Below, piece by piece: positions 1-5,895 of a stretch of 64,000 bases of DNA. The translations under genes and the position numbers were made by a program. The notes beneath the pieces are model-generated. The model made no database searches and had not been told where the DNA came from. It worked only from the letters and a program-made list of their open reading frames with translations. The stretch's first letter is position 1; every line of letters starts with the position of its first letter. Source of the DNA: Pseudomonas sp. GD04019 (GTDB lineage Bacteria; Pseudomonadota; Gammaproteobacteria; Pseudomonadales; Pseudomonadaceae); NCBI RefSeq assembly GCF_029837695.1, contig NZ_JAOEEA010000008.1:124001-188000 (forward strand), written 5' to 3'.

Positions 1-10
1 AACAGGTCGG

Positions 11-1036
11 TCATTTACTCGCATCCAGCACCACCCGGTAGCGGGCCTTGCCGGCACGCAGGTGGTCGAGCGCGGCGTTCACCTGGCTCATGGGGAAGTG
101 CTCGACCTGCGGCAGGATCTGATGGCGGGCGCAGAATTCGAGCATGGTCGCCATGGTCTTCGGCGAACCCACCGGCGAGCCGGACAGGCTCTTCTGCTGC
201 GGGATCAGGCTGAACACATGCACCGGGATGGCGCTCGGCACGATGCCGACGAAGTGCAGCCGGCCCTTGCCGCGCAGGGTGGCGAGCAGGGCGTTCCAGT
301 CCAAGTCGGCGCTGGCAGTGACCAGCAGGAAGTCGAGGGTGCCGGCGATCGCCTTCATCGCGGCGCTGTCGGTGGAGGCCACCACCTTGTGCGCGCCCAG
401 GCGCTTGGCCTCGTCCTGCTTGCTCAGCGACGAGGTGAAGGCAGTGACGTCGCAGCCCCAGGCATTGAGGAAGCCCAGGGCCAGGTGGCCGAGGCCGCCG
501 ATGCCGACCACGCCGACGCGGTCGGTGGGCTTCACGTCGAAGTCCAGCAGCGGGCTGAATACGGTGGAGCCGGCGCAGAACAGCGGGCCGACCAGGGCCG
601 GGTCGAGGCCTTCCGGCAGCGGCACAGCCCAGGCCCAGTGCGAGCGCAGGCGATCGGCGAAGCCGCCGTGGCTGCCGACGATGGTCGGCTTCACCGTGCG
701 GCACAGCTGGTGCGAGCCTTCCATGCACGAGCCGCAGTGCATGCAGCTGCCCTTGTACCAGCCGATGCCGACGCGCTGGCCGAGCTTGAGGCCGCGCACC
801 TGGTCACCGACGCGTACCACGGTACCGACCACTTCGTGGCCGGGGATAAAGGGGTAGCGGGCGTTGCCCCACTCGTTGTCGATCATCGACTGGTCGGAGT
901 GGCAGATGCCGCAGTACTCCACCGCCACTTCGACTTCCTCGGCGCCCAGCGGGCCCGGGTCGTAGCTGTGGCGCTCCAGCGGCGCACCCGGCGCGGTGGC
1001 GGCCCAGCCGGTGAAGGTGGCGAGTTCGTTGCTCAT
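11..1036 (-). CDS. Zinc-dependent alcohol dehydrogenase (MDR superfamily)
   Basis: A 341-residue medium-chain dehydrogenase/reductase expected to interconvert alcohols and aldehydes with NAD(P)H in the cytoplasm. The catalytic zinc site is visible as CGICHSD near residue 43 followed by GHE near residue 67. A structural-zinc lobe is visible as [15 protein letters not shown] near residues 98-112, and the nucleotide-binding turn as [12 protein letters not shown] near residue 177. The single-cysteine spacing and GHE motif place it with the YahK/cinnamyl-alcohol-dehydrogenase branch. The start is the first ATG of the frame. It stands alone and is divergent from the pseudouridine synthase. Family assignment is firm; the physiological substrate is unknown. 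Confidence 0.9.
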   Translation of the reverse strand: MSNELATFTGWAATAPGAPLERHSYDPGPLGAEEVEVAVEYCGICHSDQSMIDNEWGNARYPFIPGHEVVGTVVRVGDQVRGLKLGQRVGIGWYKGSCMHCGSCMEGSHQLCRTVKPTIVGSHGGFADRLRSHWAWAVPLPEGLDPALVGPLFCAGSTVFSPLLDFDVKPTDRVGVVGIGGLGHLALGFLNAWGCDVTAFTSSLSKQDEAKRLGAHKVVASTDSAAMKAIAGTLDFLLVTASADLDWNALLATLRGKGRLHFVGIVPSAIPVHVFSLIPQQKSLSGSPVGSPKTMATMLEFCARHQILPQVEHFPMSQVNAALDHLRAGKARYRVVLDASK

Positions 1037-1162
1037 GGCGGCATCCTCTGCAGTCGATTCGATGGCAGCAGCTTAGCCCGACGAGCGGCCGATTGGACCA
1101 TCATCAGCGATCCTGATGATGCTCGGTTACACTGCGCGCTCTGCAACCGCACCGGAACCCGC

Positions 1163-1789
1163 ATGTCGCGCCCGCCCCGTTCTCCCGCTCCACGTCGCCC
1201 CGGTCCCGCTCCCGCACGGCGGGTGGCCAAGGCGCCGCCGGCCGAGCCGCGGCTGATCGTGCTGAACAAGCCGTTCGATGTGCTTACCCAGTTCAACGAC
1301 GAACAGGGTCGCGCCACCCTCAAGGATTTCGTCGCCGTGCCCGGCGTCTATCCGGCCGGGCGCCTGGATCGCGACAGCGAAGGCCTGTTGTTGCTGACCA
1401 ACGACGGCCGCCTGCAGGCGCGCATCGCCGACCCCAAGCACAAGCTGGCCAAGACTTACTGGGTGCAGGTGGAGGGCGAGCCGAGCGAGGAGCAATTGCG
1501 CCAACTGCGCGAGGGCGTGCAGCTCAACGACGGGCCGACCCTGCCGGCCGAGGCGCGGCGCCTGGAAGAGCCGCAGCTGTGGGAGCGCAACCCGCCGGTG
1601 CGTTTCCGCAAGAGCGTGCCGACCGCCTGGCTGGAACTGGTGATTCGCGAGGGCCGCAATCGCCAGGTGCGGCGCATGACCGCCGCCGTCGGGCTGCCGA
1701 CCCTGCGTCTGGTGCGGGTGCGCATCGGCCCGTGGAGCCTGGAAGGGCTGCAGCCGGGCGAGTGGAAAGACTTGCCGCCGCGGCTGTAG
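1163..1789 (+). CDS. rluE: 23S rRNA pseudouridine synthase RluE-type
   Basis: A 208-residue RsuA/RluE-family pseudouridine synthase. By family it isomerises a uridine in domain V of 23S rRNA (U2457 in E. coli for RluE). The catalytic aspartate lies in [17 protein letters not shown], and the C-terminal family motif [16 protein letters not shown] is present. The first ~25 residues are Pro/Arg-rich and there is no S4 domain, which favours RluE over RsuA or RluB. The open frame extends far upstream, but that part is antisense to the dehydrogenase. The ATG at 1163 is the first one outside that gene. It is monocistronic, followed by a REP palindrome. Confidence 0.85.
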   Translation: MSRPPRSPAPRRPGPAPARRVAKAPPAEPRLIVLNKPFDVLTQFNDEQGRATLKDFVAVPGVYPAGRLDRDSEGLLLLTNDGRLQARIADPKHKLAKTYWVQVEGEPSEEQLRQLREGVQLNDGPTLPAEARRLEEPQLWERNPPVRFRKSVPTAWLELVIREGRNRQVRRMTAAVGLPTLRLVRVRIGPWSLEGLQPGEWKDLPPRL

Positions 1790-1801
1790 GAGCCCTTTCA
1801 T

Positions 1802-1865
1802 GTGGGAGCGGCCTTGGCCGCGATAAGGAAGCCGAAAAAGCCATCGCGGCCAAGGCCGCTCCCAC
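1802..1865. repeat. REP-type palindrome (GTGGGAGCGGCC family)
   Basis: Perfect 23-nt inverted arms (1802-1824 and 1843-1865) start GTGGGAGCGGCCTTGG and are separated by 18 nt. The arms match the common Pseudomonas REP design (GTRGGAGCG...CGCGA). It lies between the convergent ends of rluE and the DUF2788 gene, so it could act as a bidirectional terminator or mRNA stabiliser. That role is inferred. Confidence 0.85.
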
Positions 1866-1883
1866 GGAGGTTCGTCGCGGGCC

Positions 1884-2102
1884 TCAGCCGTGGATACCGC
1901 GGCCCACCTCGATGAGGTAGGTGATCAGCGGCTTGGCCAGGAAGGCGAACAGGCACAGGCCCAGGCCTAGGAACAGGATGGCGGTGCCGAGGCGGCCGGC
2001 CTTGGACTTCTTCGCCAGGTCCCAGATGATGAAGAACATGAACACCATCAGCCCGCCCACCAGGACGTACATCATCAGGGCTTCGAACTGTTCGGTTTCC
2101 AT
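1884..2102 (-). CDS. DUF2788 small inner-membrane protein
   Basis: A 72-residue protein with two predicted membrane helices (about residues 9-28 and 40-60) joined by a short basic loop, DLAKKSKAGRLG, which should face the cytoplasm. Size and the IIWDLAKKSKAGR signature match the DUF2788 family of Pseudomonas and relatives, whose function is not known to me. A TATAAT box lies about 42 bp upstream of the ATG. It is monocistronic. Confidence 0.8.
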   Translation of the reverse strand: METEQFEALMMYVLVGGLMVFMFFIIWDLAKKSKAGRLGTAILFLGLGLCLFAFLAKPLITYLIEVGRGIHG

Positions 2103-2143
2103 GGCGGCCTCGCGGGTATGACTGGGACTTCGACGGGGCGGCG

Positions 2144-2149
2144 ATTATA
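2144..2149 (-). promoter_or_regulatory. -10 box upstream of the DUF2788 gene
   Basis: Read on the minus strand this is an exact TATAAT, about 42 nt before the DUF2788 start codon. No good -35 box is seen 16-18 nt upstream (best match ACTGCA). Assigned as a sigma-70 -10 element by sequence only. Confidence 0.5.
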
Positions 2150-2196
2150 CGCGCGCCCTCGCTACCTGCAGTAGACGCCAGTCGGCCCTGCGGCGT

Positions 2197-2676
2197 TCAG
2201 CCGCGCAGGTGTTCCAGCGGCAGTTCGGTGCTGGACAGCACCTGGTTGAGTACGAAGCTGGAGCGCACGCTGGTCACGCCCTCGATGCGGGTCAGCTGGC
2301 CGAGTAGGAATTTCTGGTAGTGGTCCATGTCCGGCACCACCACCTTGAGCTGGTAGTCGGCGTCCATCCCGGTCACCAGGCTGCACTCCAGCACCTCGGG
2401 ACACTGGCGGATCACCGACTGGAAGTGTTCGAAGCGCTCCGGGGTATGGCGGTCCATGCCGATCAGCACGAAGGCGGTCAGCGACAGGCCGAGCTTCTTG
2501 CGGTCGAGCAGCGCCACCTGGCGGGCGATATAACCATCGTCCTCCAGCTGCTTGACCCGCCGCGAACAGGGCGAGGGCGACAGGCCGATGCGTTCGGCCA
2601 GCTCCTGGTTGGAGATGCGTGCGTCGCGCTGCAGTTCGGCGAGGATGCGCAGATCGTAGCGGTCCAGTTTGTTCAT
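2197..2676 (-). CDS. Lrp/AsnC family transcriptional regulator
   Basis: A 159-residue feast/famine regulator. The N-terminal winged helix-turn-helix (LDRYDLRILAELQRDARIS, then NQELAERIGLSPSPCSRRVKQLEDDGYI) occupies residues 3-55. The C-terminal RAM/AsnC ligand-binding and oligomerisation domain follows and includes LVTGMDADYQLKVVVPD. Family members bind amino acids and control amino-acid metabolism genes. No catabolic gene is adjacent, so its regulon cannot be read from context. The upstream 100 bp contain AT-rich, partly symmetric ATTGCGCAAG/GAGCAATATTCGCAAT sequences that could be an autoregulatory site (inference). Confidence 0.9.
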   Translation of the reverse strand: MNKLDRYDLRILAELQRDARISNQELAERIGLSPSPCSRRVKQLEDDGYIARQVALLDRKKLGLSLTAFVLIGMDRHTPERFEHFQSVIRQCPEVLECSLVTGMDADYQLKVVVPDMDHYQKFLLGQLTRIEGVTSVRSSFVLNQVLSSTELPLEHLRG

Positions 2677-2799
2677 TGTGCGGCTTCTTTGTATTCGGAT
2701 TGCGCTGAATAATCTCTCAGTGAGTGATTATTGCGCAAGTGGCGTATTGGTGAGCAATATTCGCAATCCTTTGGCGTGTTGCGCTGGTTAAGCTTTTCC

Positions 2800-2990
2800 T
2801 CAGTTTCATGGCCCGGACGTTATGTCCACCCGCGACGCCCAATCAGGTGCCGCGGCGCCGGCGGTCCTACCGGATCGTGCAGGCCCCCGGGTCCGCACCG
2901 CTCAACCAGGCGGGCGAGGAAAGCGGCGACACGATTGCCAGTGCCGGACAAGTAGTTCTAGGGGGAGGCCGAGAGGCCTCCCCCTTTTCT
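2800..2990 (+). ncRNA. Candidate unannotated structured RNA
   Basis: The 338-bp gap between the Lrp-type gene and the SGNH hydrolase ends with a strong rho-independent terminator reading rightwards, yet no convincing protein gene precedes it on the plus strand. The GC-rich tract contains several GGA triplets and complementary blocks, which suggests a folded RNA of roughly 150-190 nt. The 5' end is a guess. It does not resemble the 4.5S, 6S, tmRNA, RNase P, RsmY/Z or common riboswitch sequences that I can recall. It could alternatively be a terminated 5' leader of the SGNH gene. Confidence 0.3.
2961..2990 (+). terminator. Rho-independent terminator
   Basis: Perfect 10-bp GC-rich stem: GGGGGAGGCC, GAGA tetraloop, GGCCTCCCCC, followed by TTTTCTTT. 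The orientation of the T-run shows it stops rightward transcription, 25 nt before the SGNH start codon. Confidence 0.85.
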
Positions 2991-3014
2991 TTGCGCTTGC
3001 GGCAAGATCGGCCC

Positions 3015-3839
3015 ATGCACCTTAGTGATGACCTGCGCCGCCGTGCCGGCCTGCTGCTCTGGGCCTTCGCTCTGCTATGCGCCTGTTGGCTGGCGCTGCG
3101 GGCCGGCGAGCGCCCGCCTGCGGCAACTACCCGCGAGGAGCGGGTGGAGGCGGCGTTCGTCACTCTGGGCAAATCCACCCGTAGGGCGCCGCTGGTATTG
3201 CTGGGCGACTCGATCAGCGCCGGCCACACCTGGAGCGCCGGCAGCGGCTGTAAGGCGCCGCTGAACCTGGCGGTATCCGGCGCGCAGAGTGGCGATCTGC
3301 TGCGTCACCTGCATCTGGTGGAGGCCGCCGGTGCCGAGCGGGCGCTGCTGCTGATCGGCATCAACGACCTGCGCCATGGCGTGAGCTACGAGCGCCTGCT
3401 GGCCAATTACCGGGAAATTCTGTTGCGCCTGCAGGCGCAGGGCGTGACGCCGGTGCTGCAGTCCACCCTGCGGGTAACGCCGCTGCATGAGCATCACCAG
3501 GCGCTCAACCAGCAGGTCGCCCGCTTGAACGAGCAGCTGCGCGCCTGGGCGCGGGAGCAGGGCTGGCAGTATCTGGATGTGCAGGCCGTCCTCGATGGGC
3601 GCAGCTATCGCGGCGACGGCCTGCACCTCAACGCCGGGGGTTACCGGGCGTGGGAGCAGCTGCTCGCGCCGATCCTGCGCGAGCAGCTGTGTGCGGGCTC
3701 AGACCAGGCCGGCCAGCTGCAGCAGCCACCAGGCGAGGATCAGCATCTGGGTCAACAGGCCGGCGAAGCGCAGCCAGACGAACAACGGGCTGGTGCTGAT
3801 CAGGTGCATCAGCGACTGGAACAGGCGCGCGCCGAGTAG
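3015..3839 (+). CDS. SGNH/GDSL-family hydrolase (membrane- or periplasm-directed)
   Basis: A 274-residue protein starting with a hydrophobic segment (about residues 11-28) that looks like a signal anchor. SGNH hydrolase blocks follow: GDSISAG (block I, nucleophile Ser), NLAVSGAQSGDL (block II), IGINDLRHG (block III) and DGLHLNAGGY (block V, Asp/His). Family members are lipases, esterases or carbohydrate deacetylases; the substrate is unknown here. The ATG lies just after the terminator at 2961-2990. The last ~47 codons have no SGNH character and run antisense through the end of the MAPEG gene, so the ancestral stop was probably near 3695. The frame therefore overlaps its convergent neighbour by 141 bp. 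Confidence 0.8.
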   Translation: MHLSDDLRRRAGLLLWAFALLCACWLALRAGERPPAATTREERVEAAFVTLGKSTRRAPLVLLGDSISAGHTWSAGSGCKAPLNLAVSGAQSGDLLRHLHLVEAAGAERALLLIGINDLRHGVSYERLLANYREILLRLQAQGVTPVLQSTLRVTPLHEHHQALNQQVARLNEQLRAWAREQGWQYLDVQAVLDGRSYRGDGLHLNAGGYRAWEQLLAPILREQLCAGSDQAGQLQQPPGEDQHLGQQAGEAQPDEQRAGADQVHQRLEQARAE

Positions 3840-4118
3840 CACGCAGGCCAGCGGGTCGGTGATCGTGGTCTGCCCGGCGTGCATCGCGTAGAGCAGCGCG
3901 GCGGCCTGCAGCGGCAGGTTTTCCAGGCTGTTGGCGTGGGCCCGTACCAGGCGCTGGCCGAACGCGCTGGGCGTGTTGCTGCCGTCCGGGGCGAAGGCGT
4001 TGACCTTCATCCTGCCGCCGAGCACGAACAGGCCGCGCTGGTTGATGATCAGGAACATCAGCAGCAGCGGCCAGGCGACCAGGCCGAGCAGAGCGATGGC
4101 GGAGGGAGAAAGGGTCAT
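3699..4118 (-). CDS. MAPEG family membrane protein
   Basis: A 139-residue, four-helix membrane protein of the MAPEG superfamily (membrane-associated proteins in eicosanoid and glutathione metabolism). Family features seen are N-terminal hydrophobic helices, the central RAHANSLENLPLQAAALL segment (the RAxxNxxE motif), and hydrophobic helices to the C-terminus. Bacterial members are mostly uncharacterised, and some have glutathione transferase activity. A perfect 16-bp palindrome sits about 43 bp upstream of its ATG and may be its operator. Its 3' end overlaps the convergent SGNH frame. Confidence 0.8.
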   Translation of the reverse strand: MTLSPSAIALLGLVAWPLLLMFLIINQRGLFVLGGRMKVNAFAPDGSNTPSAFGQRLVRAHANSLENLPLQAAALLYAMHAGQTTITDPLACVLLGARLFQSLMHLISTSPLFVWLRFAGLLTQMLILAWWLLQLAGLV

Positions 4119-4160
4119 GCGGCACCTCGTCTTGTTGTTGTGCCGGCAGTCTAGAGAAAT

Positions 4161-4176
4161 TAGAGCAATTGCTCTA
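4161..4176. promoter_or_regulatory. Perfect 16-bp palindrome, possible operator
   Basis: TAGAGCAATTGCTCTA is an exact dyad upstream of the MAPEG gene. Its length and AT-centred symmetry resemble sites for dimeric MarR- or TetR-type repressors. No such regulator gene is adjacent, so the binding protein is unknown. Confidence 0.4.
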
Positions 4177-4271
4177 GTCGATTCTTTACCGCTTTCCCCA
4201 CGCTCTTTACCCAGGCTTTACCCCGTCCCGGGTGGCGATCGGGGAGACTGGCGTCCACTCGTTCCGGACGC

Positions 4272-4464
4272 CATGCCGATGCGCAAGACCCTAGTGATCA
4301 CCGATATCTGCCTGCTTCTGTTGCTCGGCCTGACGCCGCTGATTCCCCGGCCGTCAGCGGGCGACGACTTCGCTCGGGTCGGCATGCACCAGCACCTCGG
4401 CGCGGGGAAACTCGGCGCGGATCGCCTGCTCCACCAACACGCAGAGGCGGTGCGCCTCCCTTAG
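4272..4464 (+). other. Doubtful short reading frame with signal-like N-terminus
   Basis: From an ATG at 4272 a 63-codon frame begins MPMRKTLVITDICLLLLLG, a convincing hydrophobic leader. Everything after about codon 28 is antisense to the 3' end of the cation efflux gene and looks like shadow translation. It could be a relic of a truncated exported-protein gene, or chance. No good ribosome site was identified. Confidence 0.15.
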
Positions 4465-5238
4465 GCTGAGTTCGCCCGGCAGCTCCAGGTGCAGCTGGAC
4501 GAACCAGCGGGTGCCGGAGATGCGCGTGCGCAGGTCATGGGCGCCGAGCACGCCGGGCACGGCGCAGGCCAGGGCGTGCATGCGCTCGCTGACGTCGGGC
4601 GCCAGCTCCTCATCCATCAGCACCGCCACCGCCTCGCGCACGATGCTGATCGCACTCCACAGGATGTAGGCGGCAATGCCCAGGCCGAACAGCGGGTCCA
4701 GCCGATGCCAACCCAGCGCCGCCAGCACCAGGGCGAGCAGGATGCCGGCATTGAGCAGCAGGTCGGAGCGGTAGTGCAGGGCGTCGGCTTGGATCGCCGT
4801 GGAGCCGGTGACGCGCACCACATGACGCTGGAACAGCAGCAGGGCGCAGGTCAACCCCAGCGACAGCAGCATCACCGCGATACCCAGCGCCTGGGCGGCG
4901 AGCGGCTCCGGGTGCTGCAGACGCTCCCAGGCCTGCAGCGCCACCAGCACCGCGCTGGCGCCGACGAACAGCGCCTGGGCCAGGCCCGCCAGGGCCTCGG
5001 CCTTGCCGTGGCCGTAGCGATGATCCTCGTCGGCCGGGCGCAGCGCATAGTGCACGGCGATCAGGTTGAGCAACGAGGCGGCGCCATCCAGCAGCGAGTC
5101 GGTCAGGCCGGCCAGCAGGCTGACCGAGCCGCTCAACCACCAGGCCACGGCCTTGGCGCCGGCCAACAGCAGCGCGGTGGCCAGGGCGGCGGCCGTGGCC
5201 TGGCGCAGCAGGCGGGCGTGCTGGGGCGCGATGGTCAT
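4354..5238 (-). CDS. Cation diffusion facilitator (FieF/YiiP-like)
   Basis: A 294-residue CDF-family efflux transporter that exchanges cytoplasmic divalent metal (Zn2+, Fe2+ or similar) for protons. Six membrane helices are followed by a cytoplasmic ferredoxin-like domain. Metal-site residues are in place: GLTDSLLDGAASL in helix 2 (Asp47, Asp51) and HYRSD in helix 5, together the DD/HD tetrahedral site. The DEDHRYGHGKAEALAGL loop is also typical. Family and site match FieF/YiiP. The ATG is the natural family start. The gene is 55 bp downstream of the small lipoprotein gene on the same strand. Confidence 0.9.
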   Translation of the reverse strand: MTIAPQHARLLRQATAAALATALLLAGAKAVAWWLSGSVSLLAGLTDSLLDGAASLLNLIAVHYALRPADEDHRYGHGKAEALAGLAQALFVGASAVLVALQAWERLQHPEPLAAQALGIAVMLLSLGLTCALLLFQRHVVRVTGSTAIQADALHYRSDLLLNAGILLALVLAALGWHRLDPLFGLGIAAYILWSAISIVREAVAVLMDEELAPDVSERMHALACAVPGVLGAHDLRTRISGTRWFVQLHLELPGELSLREAHRLCVLVEQAIRAEFPRAEVLVHADPSEVVAR

Positions 5239-5293
5239 GTTGACGTGTAGGAGGGGGAGGGGCGCCGCAGCCGAGCGGCGGGCGCCCTTTGCA

Positions 5294-5710
5294 TCAGGCG
5301 GCCGGGCGCAGGCCGTAGGCGGCCAGTTGCTCGACGCTGCCGTTGTGCTGGATCAGGCGCGGGTCGTCCAGCGGCAGGTCGCGGCCGATCTCGCGATGGA
5401 GGATGGCCTTGAGCTTGATCGGGTCGACCTTGCCGTCCGCGCCGATGGCCTCGCGCAGTTTCTCCGGGGCGACCGAATACTGGTCGTTGGGCAGGTAGAT
5501 GGCGCCGGTGGCGAAGTCGATGCCGAAGGCGATCAGCCCGGGGATCACGTAGAACAGGATGCCGATGGCGTTCAGGCCGGCCACCACCGGATCGACCTGG
5601 CCCTCGATCTGGCCACGGCGGTCCGGGAAGAACAGCGTGCCGCAGGCGGCCAGCTGGGTCAGCAGGGTCGCGGCGAGAACGCCGCCGATAACGCGAGAAT
5701 GCATGCGCAT
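5294..5710 (-). CDS. Small predicted lipoprotein
   Basis: A 138-residue protein with an N-terminal lipoprotein signal (VLAATLLTQLAAC, Cys at residue 23) and a hydrophobic segment around residues 46-67. The C-terminal part contains IGADGKVDPIKLKAILHREIGRDLP. The start at 5710 is chosen because an AGGAGG box lies 5 nt upstream; a second ATG two codons later would fit less well. Similar proteins occur widely in Pseudomonas without a known function. It is upstream of, and co-oriented with, the cation efflux gene and may be co-transcribed. Confidence 0.7.
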   Translation of the reverse strand: MRMHSRVIGGVLAATLLTQLAACGTLFFPDRRGQIEGQVDPVVAGLNAIGILFYVIPGLIAFGIDFATGAIYLPNDQYSVAPEKLREAIGADGKVDPIKLKAILHREIGRDLPLDDPRLIQHNGSVEQLAAYGLRPAA

Positions 5711-5867
5711 GGGCACCTCCTGGAAATGGTGCGGCACTATACCAAGGCCGCCATTGCAGTTGGATGCCCCGCACCGCGCTTCGGTTCGACCAGGTGTTTC
5801 CTCTTCATTCGCCGCATCTGGCGAGCCGTGCCGCAATGCGCTTGGCCAATGCAGCGGGAACAGCCCC

Positions 5868-5873
5868 TATAAT
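5868..5873 (+). promoter_or_regulatory. -10 box of hrpB promoter
   Basis: Exact TATAAT 22 nt before the hrpB ATG, which would give a very short leader. A TTGGCC lies upstream but at 20-nt spacing, so the -35 is weak or absent. Confidence 0.55.
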
Positions 5874-5895
5874 CGCCGGCTGTTTCGGAGAACCC

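Noticed and set aside
62-1162. Extension of the rluE frame upstream by 367 codons
   Set aside because: It would be antisense to the alcohol dehydrogenase; RluE family length fits the ATG at 1163.
2731-2955. Short plus-strand reading frame before the terminator
   Set aside because: Arg/Pro/Gly-rich with no ribosome site or domain; the region is better explained as an untranslated RNA.
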